A stretch of DNA of 64,000 bases, taken from Dryas octopetala (taxonomy: Eukaryota; Streptophyta; Magnoliopsida; Rosales; Rosaceae). Position numbers and translations under genes: made by a program. This document shows positions 13,862 through 24,454 of the stretch, in pieces (position 1 is the first letter of the stretch; each line of letters opens with the position of its first letter). The stretch lies in assembly GCA_963921425.1 (NCBI GenBank), contig OY992840.1, forward strand, positions 9,674,501 to 9,738,500. The letters run 5' to 3'. The notes under the pieces are model-generated. The model did no database searches. It was not told the origin of the DNA and saw nothing but the letters and a program-made list of their open reading frames with translations.

Positions 13862-14239
13862 GAGTTAATTACACTTATACCATCTGAGGTTTATCGCTTT
13901 TTCACATATACCCCATGGGGTTTCAAAAATTACACATACACTCCCTGAGGTTTCAAAACTGTTGCATATAACTCCCTATAATGAGATGAAAAATGATGAG
14001 AAATTATGCAAAAAGGCATGCTAAGAGGTTAAATGGCGTAATAAGATTACTTAAGGTGTAAGGTCCAACGACTCCAACCTCAATACAAATATTTTTTTTT
14101 TTGTTTTTTTTTTTTCCTCTTGTAGGGGGTTATATGCAATAGTTTTGAAACCTCATGGGGTGTATGTGTAATTTTTAAAACCCCAGAGGGTGTCTGTGAA
14201 AAGACGATAAATTTCAGGGGGTATAAATGTAATTAACTC
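13862..14239. mobile_element. Foldback MITE, Mutator-like (378 bp)
   Basis: The two halves are inverted copies over about 150 bp each: GAGTTAATTACACTTATACC at the left end pairs with GGTATAAATGTAATTAACTC at the right. The unpaired centre is AT-rich. The element is flanked by a perfect 10-bp direct repeat GTAAAACAAT (13852-13861 and 14240-14249). Target duplications of 9-11 bp with long inverted arms point to the Mutator superfamily. It is non-autonomous. Confidence 0.88.
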
Positions 14240-14469
14240 GTAAAACAATTGCATGTGTAATGACACAACAAAATCATGGCAACAAAACCATGGCAAGTAC
14301 AAACCATATCATGGCAAGTATAATGTATGTTTATACCCTTCCAAAATGGGTCATGACCCACGTAAATAATTATTGGGTTCAAATTGGTGTTCTTATTACA
14401 TTTTTCAGTTCATTCTTATCTCATAGACAACTGTATACTTACTTAAAAGTATAAGTCATCTTAGCAAAA

Positions 14470-15045
14470 CATGTGGCTGCATCCTGTTAAAAACTTGAGA
14501 GCAAAGCAATTGGACTATTATAAAAAGAAGCTCACAAGGCAATTTCAAGGAGCTCTTTCTCCAAAAAGCACACACAACCCTAAAAACTCGTAACAATGTG
14601 AATCTCTCAGCAAGCTTTTTGCTCCCAAATCAGCCCAGTAACTTATATTTCTCAAAGCTCTCTTTATTTTAATTTGCAAAGCCTTTCAACCATCTTTTAA
14701 TTGTATTTCCTTATTTTTATGCAATTTCTTTGTACTTTAAATTTTTTAAGAACACTTCTTGTTCTTTGAATTTATTTTAATGCTATTTTCATTAAGCTCT
14801 CTTTTAAATTTATATTGCTCTTTTAATTACATTTTGGTTGTTCATTTTCAAAGTATTAGTTGTTCTAGGCAAAAAAAAAAACCTAGATAGGTTTTTTCCG
14901 TTTATTTCTTAGCGTACAATCGTTTTTAGAAGTTATATTTTGATCTGGCACAACAAATTTGTTTTATTAAAATATTCATTAATTCATTTTTTTATTCGGT
15001 TTCTTAAAATCAAATAGTGGCGCGCCTGTGTAAGGTCATAAACCT
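14470..15045 (+). mobile_element. Possible LTR-type fossil fragment
   Basis: A TATA-like element near 14518 is followed by a leader-like stretch, then near 15017 a phrase resembling the tRNA primer-binding site of Gypsy-type elements. I see no second LTR and no coding part. If it is an LTR remnant, it is old and incomplete. Confidence 0.3.
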
Positions 15046-15560
15046 CACGGCGAGACGTGTTTTGACTAGACGCTTGACCCTCCACGTGGCTGAGCATTTT
15101 TGTGTAGAAACAATCTTGATAATTCTCATCTTTGTTACAACATGAGCTTTGAAAAATCACATACTGAAAGTCTGCGATACTGAATGTCTATATATTCTCA
15201 GTTATAACTTATAATATTTTTATTTCTATTGAATGAGTGTTCGGTCGATCACTGAAATGAAAATTTAATTTTGGACGCACATAAATACATAATATAGGAG
15301 AAGGAGTTATGCACCTTGAGATATTAATCTGCCATCAATGCCATGGATAATAGCTTAATTTAAAAGACTGAAAACGAGAAGACAACTTGTAGAGGAGAGT
15401 TAGGGAGTAGACCAGATGGGTCATGGTTAAATTAATAAATTTCTGACCCAAAAAAAAAACTAGCTGTTAAATTGAAAAACAAGACGGCGTTTTTGATTGA
15501 GTAACTCTCTACTGATGTGGACTTGTTATAACCATTAGATTTCTTGAATGGTTCAAATCT
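15046..15560. other. Spacer upstream of the PPR gene
   Basis: No gene or clear repeat boundary. The proximal promoter of the PPR gene must fall here or in the LINE tail that follows. Confidence 0.35.
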
Positions 15561-15564
15561 ATTC

Positions 15565-15735
15565 TTTCTTTTTTTGGCCAATGGGAAATTTCATTCCAAA
15601 AAGGCATACAACCCAAAACGACAGAAAAACAAATGAAACGACAAAGTAGAAAAACAAAGACCTAGGAAACGAAACAACTAGCGCAGCAGAAACCAAAATC
15701 GAAAATCCCCAAATTACAACAAAACCCTAACCAGA
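15565..15735 (-). mobile_element. LINE 3'-tail fragment upstream of the PPR gene
   Basis: Reading the minus strand, the stretch ends in TGGAATGAAATTTCCCATTG and GGCCAAAAAAAGAAAG. This closely resembles the tail of the LINE at 47639 (TGGAATGGTTTCCAATTGGT, then CAAAAAA). Only untranslated tail sequence is visible. It ends about 80 bases before the PPR start codon and may supply part of that gene's leader. Confidence 0.55.
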
Positions 15736-15818
15736 CTCAAGGCAGAGGAACTTCACCCAAAAAAAACCGGACTGACTCTGTAACACACACAGAGAGCTCC
15801 CAATAGGTGGTGAGAGAG

Positions 15819-17513
15819 ATGTGGAGGTCGACAGCAAGAGCTTGTCTTTCGGCACAGGCAGCAGCACGGAACTTGTGTGCAACCCAAAACCCTAAGGTAC
15901 TTTCCTCTAAAACCCTGACCCTAGTTGGTCAACCTCTTCATTGCCCCACTAGATCCTCTCCCTGCCAAAACCCTAGTTTCTTCTCTCAGCTCTCAGCACA
16001 ACAGTCATCAGATGGCTTTGGTGAAAATGGTGATACCCAGATGGACAATTTTCCCCCTGGGAATGGGGGGGTTGGTGTTTTAGAGAATGATTCAGACGGT
16101 GGTACTCAGATGGAAAACTTTGCCCCTGATGGTGGAGAGTTAGGGGAAGAGGAAGAGGTTCATGATATTGATTTGGAACAGTTAGAGAGTGTGTTGTCCC
16201 TTCTTCAGAGTAGTGCTGATGGGTCTCTTGAGTCTAGTTTTCACGGTTTAAATTTGACTCTACACGAAGAGTTTATGGTTAAAGTACTTGAAACCCCACT
16301 TGTTTTGGGTGAGAATTTGATTAGGCTTTTCAATTGGGCGTTGAAGGAGAAACCCGAGTTTAGAGTCACTACTCGTATCGTGGATGCACTTGTACGAGCA
16401 ATATGTAGTGGCAGCCTTGTTAGGAAGAGAGATGCGTATTCTTTGTGGGATTTGATTAAGGAGACTGGTGAGAAGGAGAACAATGTGTTGAATGTGGATA
16501 TTCTCAATGAACTGATAGCTTCATTTTCAAAATTGGGTAAAGGGAAAGCTGCTTTGGAGGTGTTCGACAAGTTTGGTGATTTTGGATGTGTCCCAAATGC
16601 AGATACATTTTACTTTACAATCGAAGCACTTTGTAGGCGTTCACTTTTTGATTGGGCTCAGTCTGTTTGTGAGAAGATGCTTGATGCAGGAAGCTTGCCT
16701 GATGCTGAGAAAGTTGGTAGGATCATGTCCTGGTTTTGCAAGGCTAGAAAGGCTAAAGACGCCCATTCGGTTTATTCATTGGCGGAGGTGAAGAAGCAGC
16801 ACCTACCTCGCTCATCTGTTTATTTCTTGATAAATTCACTCTGTAGAGAGGATGAAACCGTCAAATTGGCTCTAGATATGCTAGATGGTTTTGCTGATGA
16901 AGCACGGAAATATGCAATTAAGCCCTTTTCAGCTGTTGTTCGAGGTTTATGTAGGATAAAAGATGTTGATGGGGCCAAAAAATTGCTTCTTGAGATGACA
17001 ATGGAGGGCCCTCCTCCTGGAAATGCAGTTTTCAATCTGGTAATCAATGGCTATTCTAAGGCTGGAGATATGGGAGAGGCAATGGAGATGATGAAGATGA
17101 TGGAGAGTAGGGGGTTGAAACCAGATGTATTTACTTACACTGTTATTATAAGTGGCTATGCAAAAGGAGGTCAGATGGAGGAGGCTTGTAAACTGTTATC
17201 TGAAGCCAAAAAGAAGCATCCTAAATTGAGTCATGTGACTTACCATACACTCATCTCTGGGTTTTGCAAACTGGAAGAGTTTGACAAGGCTTTAAAGTTG
17301 TTGGCTGAGATGAAAGATTTTGGGGTCCAACCTAAAGTTGATGAGTACAGTAAGTTGATCCAATCTCTTTGCCTTAAGGCTTTAGATTGGGAAACAGCAG
17401 AGAAACTGCTAGAAGAAATGAAAGATAAGGGATTGCATCTTAATGGGATTACAAGGGGTCTCATAAGAGCAGTCAAGGAACTTCAGGAGGAGAAAATAAT
17501 TGCAGAAGCCTAA
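15819..17513 (+). CDS. P-class pentatricopeptide repeat protein, probably mitochondrial
   Basis: Single-exon gene of 564 residues, as usual for PPR genes. The start is the ATG at 15819 (MWRSTARACLSAQ); the codons before it in frame are GTG GTG AGA GAG, so no earlier ATG applies. The first 55 residues are rich in Arg, Ser and Ala and poor in acids, like a mitochondrial presequence. An acidic linker follows (GELGEEEEVHDIDLEQLES). Tandem helical repeats run from about residue 225 to 550, with clear P-type units such as AVFNLVINGYSKAGDMGEAM, VFTYTVIISGYAKGGQMEEA and VTYHTLISGFCKLEEFDKAL. No DYW or E domain and no SMR domain is seen. P-class proteins bind organellar RNA and affect its processing, stability or translation. 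The target RNA cannot be read with confidence here. The promoter region abuts a LINE tail. Confidence 0.92.
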   Translation: MWRSTARACLSAQAAARNLCATQNPKVLSSKTLTLVGQPLHCPTRSSPCQNPSFFSQLSAQQSSDGFGENGDTQMDNFPPGNGGVGVLENDSDGGTQMENFAPDGGELGEEEEVHDIDLEQLESVLSLLQSSADGSLESSFHGLNLTLHEEFMVKVLETPLVLGENLIRLFNWALKEKPEFRVTTRIVDALVRAICSGSLVRKRDAYSLWDLIKETGEKENNVLNVDILNELIASFSKLGKGKAALEVFDKFGDFGCVPNADTFYFTIEALCRRSLFDWAQSVCEKMLDAGSLPDAEKVGRIMSWFCKARKAKDAHSVYSLAEVKKQHLPRSSVYFLINSLCREDETVKLALDMLDGFADEARKYAIKPFSAVVRGLCRIKDVDGAKKLLLEMTMEGPPPGNAVFNLVINGYSKAGDMGEAMEMMKMMESRGLKPDVFTYTVIISGYAKGGQMEEACKLLSEAKKKHPKLSHVTYHTLISGFCKLEEFDKALKLLAEMKDFGVQPKVDEYSKLIQSLCLKALDWETAEKLLEEMKDKGLHLNGITRGLIRAVKELQEEKIIAEA

Positions 17514-18165
17514 ATGATTATCTGGTTTTGGGTTTGTGCATGATATGATGAATACTGGGGAAATAAAGTGAAACTTCGCAGCCTATTTTGTTCATGGTGT
17601 TTGTTATACACCTACACTCATCAACCACATAGAAATGGAGCTTTGACTTATTTGATCTTTTGTTGGCCTTTTTCACTTCCATTTTTATGCAATAAGCCGG
17701 AGGTATGTGCCATAAAATTGTTGACACCCGGCTCTGCTTGCAACATGCAATTTTGGAGGCTTTAATTCTTTTCTTTTGAGTTGTATCTATTTGCTCCATC
17801 TTGAGATAATATCAGTGGGTTTTTAACTGGAGCCTTTAGCATCTTTTGTTTTATGAGATTAATACATTCTATATTTTTCTTATTTTATTGGACTTGGATG
17901 TGATTTGCGTTTTCAAACGCTATATGAAGGTTATTGTTCCTCTTACAAAAAGAAGAAAGGGATTATTGTTCCTTTCTAAGATGCACTGCGATTGAAGTTC
18001 AGACACATTTAGGTTGGAGGAGCTTTAGTATTTGTCCTGAATGAGAAAAGTGTTCTTTTTATTTCAATTTTAATTGTCCTCATGTGGATTTCTATTATTC
18101 TATTGTGATTTGAATATACATGAGTAAGCGTGGTCTGCTTATTGACTTGATTTTGTGCACCAAGA
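17514..18165. other. 3' flank of the PPR gene
   Basis: Likely 3' untranslated region, with polyadenylation-like AATACATT near 17863, and spacer. The short open frames here have no recognisable content. Confidence 0.4.
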
Positions 18166-19072
18166 TCTTCAATCTACTACAGTGAGCTCCGCCCTACTCT
18201 TGGGTGTATATGTAGCCTACCTGATACCATATTTAGAGTAAGCATTCAATCTTCTTGTGGCAAAATAAAATTTAGAAAATAATAAAACATTATTGATTTC
18301 TAAATTTCAATATCGGACGGATGGCATGTAGTTTTTTTCTAATTAATTTATCCTTGGTGTAATAAGCATGAAGACTCTGAATTGAGGTTGTCATGTCCCT
18401 TTAACAAGGTTGGCTTACTTGTATCTTATTAATTAGAAATGTATGTGCCTTCTTAGATTGATCATGTGGTTAAGAATTAAGTTTTGGTGCAATTGATATC
18501 ATGTGATTGATCATCTTTGCAATTATAGGAGCCACCTTGGGATTCACTTGATGCTTTGCTAGATTAGTTCTTCATTACTGCAGAATTATCAGCCAATTAC
18601 AGTCAGGCATATATCAAACTCCGACATTTTACTAGCATTCTGAAAAAGAAAAATTTACCAAAAACCCAATACTGTGAATAGGATTTGTGCAAAAGAGCAC
18701 AGACACGGATAGACCACATGTCGGATAACTGTGTCATACTTTTCATCTCTCATCCATTCTCGGCATGCCCATCTCTGGCATGTATTTTAATGAGAACATC
18801 AAGAGCTAGTTTATTGCATGACAGTCTTTCTAATTTTTTACTTTCTTTCCGCAAGTACAACTATACATTCTAGCATTTAGCTTTTAAAACCAAACTCCTA
18901 AATGAAAAGTTTGGAAAATTTGAATTTCACATTCAGTTTCATTTCAGAATGAACATCATTTTCAGTGTGACTTGGGCTCGGTCATCATGTATCCAAACAA
19001 AATAAGTTAGAGAAAAGAAAAACCAGGGGGCACAACCATAAAACAATAAGATCGCAACTAAGGAGAGCAACC

Positions 19073-19216
19073 AGATGAAAGAGTCAGACACTCAATCTCC
19101 AAACATATCAGAACTCAGAAGATATGAATTGCAAGGATTCAATCACACGATCAATCTCCAAACACATCACTTATTAGATGAAAGAGTCAGACGCTCAATC
19201 TCCAAACATATCAGAA
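19073..19216. repeat. Direct repeat in the pseudogene insert
   Basis: A segment of about 40 bp beginning AGATGAAAGAGTCAGAC occurs at 19073 and again at 19176 with one difference, a spacing of 103 bp. It lies in the foreign stretch between pseudo-exons 5 and 6. Confidence 0.8.
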
Positions 19217-20301
19217 GAGACGTAGGCTTTAGTGAATGTTGGTGCTGATTTGGCAAAACTAGTCCCTGGACGAGCGTCAACTGAGGTAGATGCACGTCTT
19301 GCTTATGACACACATACAAAAATCAGGAAGGTATTGCTTTCTTCTTCATAATTCTACTGTTTCATATTAAAATAAAATTTTGGTAAAATTAAACATATGT
19401 ATAAATATAATTTCTGTTCAAGAAAACCCTTAATTTGTTGGTTGCTATTTTTGTCTCAAACTAGGTATTCATTCAAGTCATTCTTGGGTTTTTTTTTTCT
19501 GTAGCAGTTATATGACTTTTGTAAATGATAGTTTGACAACTGTTGTCGTTTTGTTGTGCTGTGCGCCTGTGCCTGTCATTTTGCATTAAAATTCCATAAC
19601 TCCAATAATATGCAGAATACTCTTTTTATCAAAATGCAACTCTTCAAAAGTAATTTAGATGCATAAAATGAATGAAAAAAAGAGATCCCGATTTTCTTAT
19701 GGTAGTGTACGTTGTTCTTTTAAGCGCCAACAATTTGCTTGTTCAGCTAAATTATCCTTTGCACTCTGATTTTTCCCTGGATTATTTGATGTTATATTGA
19801 TTGTAGTCTCACCAATTGGTTTATCAAATATGCAGGTGCATGATTTGCTGAAGTTGTACAATGAACTTGATGTTCCTCCTGACAGTTTGTTGTTCAAAAT
19901 TCCTTCAACTTGACAAGTAAGTGTCAGGGAAAAGTATACCTGTAGTGGTGATCTGACAATTCTCTGTGGACTTGATACAATAAGGTGCATTGATTCTTTT
20001 AACTTTTGTTTCCTATTACTTGTTGTTTCTATTCTGGGAATAGAGGCTTCAAGCTTACTGGAATATGAGGGCATACAGACACATTTGGCAACTGTTTAGA
20101 GGTAACGTTCTTGTCATTAACTGGTGTAAGCTTGAAAAACTAGTTTGAAAAATAGTCTTATTGTATTATAGAAAGAAACAATTAAGAAGAAAATCAAGTG
20201 ATTTTATTACTGACTCATGATTGAAAGCTTTGGTCCTTGATGCTATACAAACTTCTTAATGGCTTATTGTATACAGTTCTAATGATACATTTTATTGAGA
20301 T

Positions 20302-20309
20302 CCTCTCTC

Positions 20310-20365
<56 letters not shown>

Positions 20366-20368
20366 ACC
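20302..20368. repeat. Compound CT/CA microsatellite
   Basis: A CT run of about 40 bp with one CC interruption changes directly to a CA run of about 26 bp. It lies in the pseudogene's intron 8 equivalent; the parent gene has a short C-rich tract there near 9541. Confidence 0.9.
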
Positions 20369-21204
20369 ACACATACTCCCCTTCTCAAATGAGTTCCATT
20401 TTAATTCTCTATTCATGGTTGGTGATGGTTTGGTAACTTTTCTTCAGCTTTGCTTAAGCTGCAGATTTTTGTTCCTAAATGCAATTAAAGTTCCTATAAT
20501 GATAGAGGAAGCAAAAGGATGACTTTAGATTAACATGTTCATCTACATGTATTGTGTAGTGTTGTTGGTATTTGGTACTTCAATTTTGATCTCTTATTTC
20601 ATTTGACAAGGATGAAAGGGGGCTGGTTAATTTTGATAGGGCTATATGAGAAAGCAAATAGTTGTTAAATTATGAGTGCCTCAATTTCTTTGAGAAGCAG
20701 ACATGCTAAATAGAAGGACTAAATATTTTAGTCAGTTAATGTTTGTTCTCCTTTTCAGCTAATAGTATTTATAAAACCTGCCAATTTGTGATGAACATGC
20801 TTAGTTATACCCATGATAGTATCATAAAGGTTGAAAGTCTTTCAGTTTGGAATCTAAAGGTGAGACAAGCTTGACAATTCAGACAACATATCATTATTAC
20901 TAGAAATTCATTGAACATGGAGATGGCGTTCCTTCACCAGGCCCACTAGGCCCACCACCAGGCCCACGGAGATGGCGTTCCACCATCTGCCTAGTCATTA
21001 GACATTAGTACAATCATTTTGGCCGCTGCATCCAGTTCAATGGATGTTTCATATTCTTTGCCTTTGGTTTCTGCGCTAGCACTCAATACCACCATAGACA
21101 TTTGACTATAAACACTATAGTATTAGTTGTCATGCTCAAGACACCCCTGAAGTTACAGCATCCTCATTTTGCTCACCTCATCCCCTTTTTAATAAAATTC
21201 TTAA

Positions 21205-21305
21205 TCACAAACGTCGATAAATACTTATAGGGTCTTGTAGTTAATCATGCACCCGAGTTCGAATCCTCCGTCAGAAATGATATCGTTTGATAATAAAAAA
21301 AAACT
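21205..21305 (+). repeat. Possible tRNA-derived SINE remnant
   Basis: GAGTTCGAATCCT near 21256 resembles the internal B box of a tRNA gene. An A-rich run follows near 21293-21303. The A box is poor, so this is at best a decayed SINE. Confidence 0.3.
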
Positions 21306-22163
21306 GTTGGAATATTTTAGTGAGTTAGGTGGGAATACATCCCCCATTCGATATATATGCTTTCTTGTTCAACTTGTAACAGCTCATTCGGTTGCATTCA
21401 ACTTCTCCACACAGACGAGGCTTCCTAGTACTCCAACCCATGTCACTTACAAAAGCTTTAGTAAAAAGACTTCTCTGTTCCTTTATTAACATTTCAAAAC
21501 AAACCTTAGTTTAGTGTATCTGTTAAGCTCCTTGTTCATTATTAGACAATTATTAAACTTCGAAAATTGAAGGTATTAAAGAATGAGCTAACAATATGAA
21601 GTAAGCTTGCACTCGCTTTCACATACAGCTCCATTATGCAGGTGAAGAGCTAAATAGAGAAAAGCAATATAGTGTTGTCCCACCATGTACCTGCTGGCCT
21701 GTACGTAAACGACAAAGAAATGAGGGATGTGGTCAGTTTACACACCATGGTTATAAACAGAGGGCCTAAATTAGAGAAGGGTAAACTGTAACTTGTACTA
21801 AACAAAATTCCTTCAGTTGTGTAGTAATGTGCCTATGAGGCTGAAAAAAATGGGTTGGAGAACTTGGTGGCAGTTGCTAAAATGCACTCTGGTGGGCTGC
21901 TGAGAGAATATCCTCACCAAGGGGCAGAGGACAAACTGTCATTTTAATACATGTTCTTGACAGACCATCATCAACTACTTCATGTAACAATCTCTCTCTC
22001 TCACTTAACCATACGTATACGCAGATTTGCATGGGGTGCATATTTATTGTATCATAAGCATATCAAGCCCCTTTTTTTAAATTTCTCCTTTAATTTTATT
22101 GAACATATTTAAGATGTATTAATTAGTTGCCAATATGCCCAATAGGTTTACTGTTTACATTTT
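21306..22163. other. Spacer
   Basis: No gene recognised. The region is mixed-composition DNA with stop codons in all frames at short intervals. Confidence 0.4.
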
Positions 22164-22925
22164 TAGAAAATTAGGATTAAATGCCAAATTTCAATATTTT
22201 TTTGATATACCATGAAAACCATATAATATTTCAATTGAACTACTAATTTAAATTCAGTTTTTTAGATTAGGCCACAAATATGTTGGCCCCTTTGATTTGA
22301 ACATTTTCCATTTGATATTTTTGTCCTTTGGCCCACATATGATGGGTGTTAGTTAAAATCTATAAGGTTTTGACAAAATTGCTCTTGAGGCTTTTATATT
22401 ATCTTGAAAATTTACTAATGTAGTCTTAACTTCACATTTAGTTGTGATTGTACGACACTCACAACTTCAAATTTAGTTGTGACTGAACGACAGTCACATC
22501 TAAGTTGTGAGACAGTCACAATTAAGTTGTGACATAATTGAACTTTTTTTAGAAAAACTATACTACAATATACTAATATAGTATAAATAGAGGTCAAAAC
22601 AATACCTTTACTCAAAATAATACATAGTATAGTTGTGTGAGTTGTTTCTTTCAATTTACCAAAACAGTCACAGTTAAGTTGTAACTGGATTGATTTTTTT
22701 TTTTTTAATACAATACAGTATAAATTAATGTAATATTTGTGATGTAATATTATTTTTATTTTTATTATTGTAGTGGCATGTGATGTAATATTTGTAAATT
22801 CTAATAATTTTTACTTTATTATTTTGTTTGACTTTTCAACTACTATCTAATCTAAAATGCTATTTAATTTTGATATCTAAACTAAAATGTGATTGAAATT
22901 TAATAGTTAAAATCAATGAACCTTT
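22164..22925 (-). mobile_element. MITE family A, copy 2 (762 bp, reversed)
   Basis: Reverse complement of the repeat at 12609-13366, near full length. Both end motifs are present: TAGAAAATTAGGATTAAATG at the left and GTTAAAATCAATGAACCTTT at the right, as are the central CAGTCACA palindromes. Non-autonomous. Confidence 0.8.
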
Positions 22926-23214
22926 ACATTTTTCATAGAAATTCTTTCTTGGTACGTACAAATAGTCACACAATTAACTTTCTTGGTACACTTTCATTGC
23001 AATATTATTAATAGCTTCCCATTTTATTTCGCTTGTGTATATATAGGTATACATAGTTATATTACTACCATTTTGGTATATTCATGTAACTTTTATGCAC
23101 GTTACCAAAGAAATGCAAACATTAAGTCTTTTCTGGTTTTTTATTTTTTATTTTTTGATGTTTAAGTTTAACTTGAAATGTTGGGCGAAATTAAAGAATA
23201 TACAGATTTTGTGG
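22926..23214. other. AT-rich spacer
   Basis: No coding signal seen. Confidence 0.4.
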
Positions 23215-23410
23215 TACGTTAGTGTCAGATAAGGAAACCTTGCCGCCTAAGATTAGTCTAGGGCTATTCTAGCTAGTCTGTATAGGTTTTGTATTACTTG
23301 TACTCTAAGGCTTGTTACCTTGTGAACCTAGAACATATACTTGTATAAATAGTCCTATTACATGATCAAGTCAAGCAATTATCAAACTCTCACAGTTAGT
23401 CCTTAACATT
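23215..23410 (+). mobile_element. Possible Copia-type solo LTR remnant
   Basis: The stretch has the look of a short plant Copia LTR: a TTAGTGTCAG-like start, a TATAAATAG promoter element near 23344, and an ending with AAGCAATTATCAAACTCTC. No internal coding region adjoins it, so it would be an old isolated remnant. The ends and target duplication are not certain. Confidence 0.35.
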
Positions 23411-24004
23411 TTGCTTTTGTCCATTGACTGGTCCTTACCATTTTCTTGTTAAATACGTAATCGGCTACATATTATTACAAAGCAAAGCTTCCTACTTTGG
23501 AGATGATGTAAGAACCGCATTCATAGATTGTAGACCATACATATTTATACTAATTTTTTACTTGAATTATTATCCTTTTGTGTATTTTTCTTCAAACTGC
23601 TCATGCTCAAATGCTCAAGCAGTTTTTAAAGGTTTACCATACAAGCTCTACAGCAATAAATTAAGCAATTAATTTCTTGACCTCCATGCTAAGCGTGCAT
23701 GAATGTGGTACGTATCATAGACGAAGAATATGGTGGTGACAATTTTTATTTTATTTTATTTATTAAAAATAAAAAAAATTATCTACTACATGGACAGATG
23801 GACTTCAATGATAAAATAATTCATCTAAAGTTTTGAATGTTAAAACTAATCACCCAAGTTGTTTAAAATGTTAAAAAGACCAACAATATAAACGTATATT
23901 CCATCAAAACGTTGTTTCGTTCCGTATTGCTTTATTCATTTTCCATATGTATATACAACAAAAAAACGTAAGACATTTATTAAATATCATTTTCACATGT
24001 ATGT

Positions 24005-24060
24005 TGTTCAATTGGGTTGTGATTCATCAAAGTGTTCAATTGGGTTGTGATTCATCAAAG
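24005..24060. repeat. Perfect 28-bp tandem duplication
   Basis: The 28-bp unit that begins TGTTCAATTGGGTTGTGATT occurs twice without a gap (24005-24032 and 24033-24060), with no mismatch. Confidence 0.97.
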
Positions 24061-24073
24061 AATGAGCTATGCT

Positions 24074-24454
24074 GACCACTCTTAACTGCTGAGTTGACCA
24101 CCATAATATATTTTTTTCAACTTTTTTTCTATTTTACCCTTTATTGCAAAAATATGATAAAATCACCCAGATCCATTCGGTGGTCATCTACCGAAACATC
24201 CACCAATGTTCGGCAGATAAGTGTCGAATAAATACAAATATTTCGACAGATAACTGTCGAATGCCTTTTTCATTTCCATTCGGTAATTATCCACCGAATA
24301 ATCTATCAATGTTCAGCAGATAACTGTCAAATAACCATAAATATTTCGGTAAATAACTGTCGAATGACTCGACGAACAAAATTAAAATTTTTTATTTTAA
24401 AGGTAAAATTAAAATTTTAAAATATTGTGGTCAACTCAGTAATTTAGGGTGGTC
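24074..24454. mobile_element. MITE with terminal and internal hairpins (381 bp)
   Basis: Terminal inverted repeats of about 33 bp: GACCACTCTTAACTGCTGAG at the left against GACCACCCTAAATTACTGAG from the right, continuing with TTGACCAC on both. Inside, a unit of about 108 bp that starts CATTCGGT and ends CTGTCGAATG occurs twice (near 24175 and 24284); each unit is itself hairpin-forming. No coding capacity. Target duplication not resolved. Confidence 0.8.

Larger units (their letters stand above)
18166..21190 (+). pseudogene. Transaldolase pseudogene (partial duplicate)
   Basis: A degraded copy of the gene at 7470-11916, in the same order and orientation and including introns. Matching parts are: exon 4 (about 18178-18237), exon 5 lacking its first 36 or so bases (18360-18408), exon 6 (19225-19329), exon 7 (19836-19916, with TGG to TGA at the codon before the last), exon 8 (20038-20101, with a stop in place of the final Tyr), a stub of exon 9 (20448-20467), then intron 12 sequence (20480-20700) and 3' flank (about 21085-21190). 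Exons 1-3 and 10-13 are missing, and about 740 bp of foreign sequence sits between exons 5 and 6. Retained introns show a DNA-level duplication, not a retrocopy. No intact frame remains. Confidence 0.92.

Noticed and set aside
15807-15818. Earlier start for the PPR protein at 15807.
   Set aside because: The codon there is GTG; the first in-frame ATG is 15819.
18531-18568. Acceptor-like AATTATAG followed by an open stretch reading EPPWDSLDALLD and a stop.
   Set aside because: It looks like a last exon, but no upstream exon or donor can be tied to it and it lies within the foreign insert of the pseudogene.
21256-21268. Possible tRNA gene, from the B-box-like GAGTTCGAATCCT.
   Set aside because: No matching A box, no acceptor stem and no cloverleaf; at best a SINE remnant.
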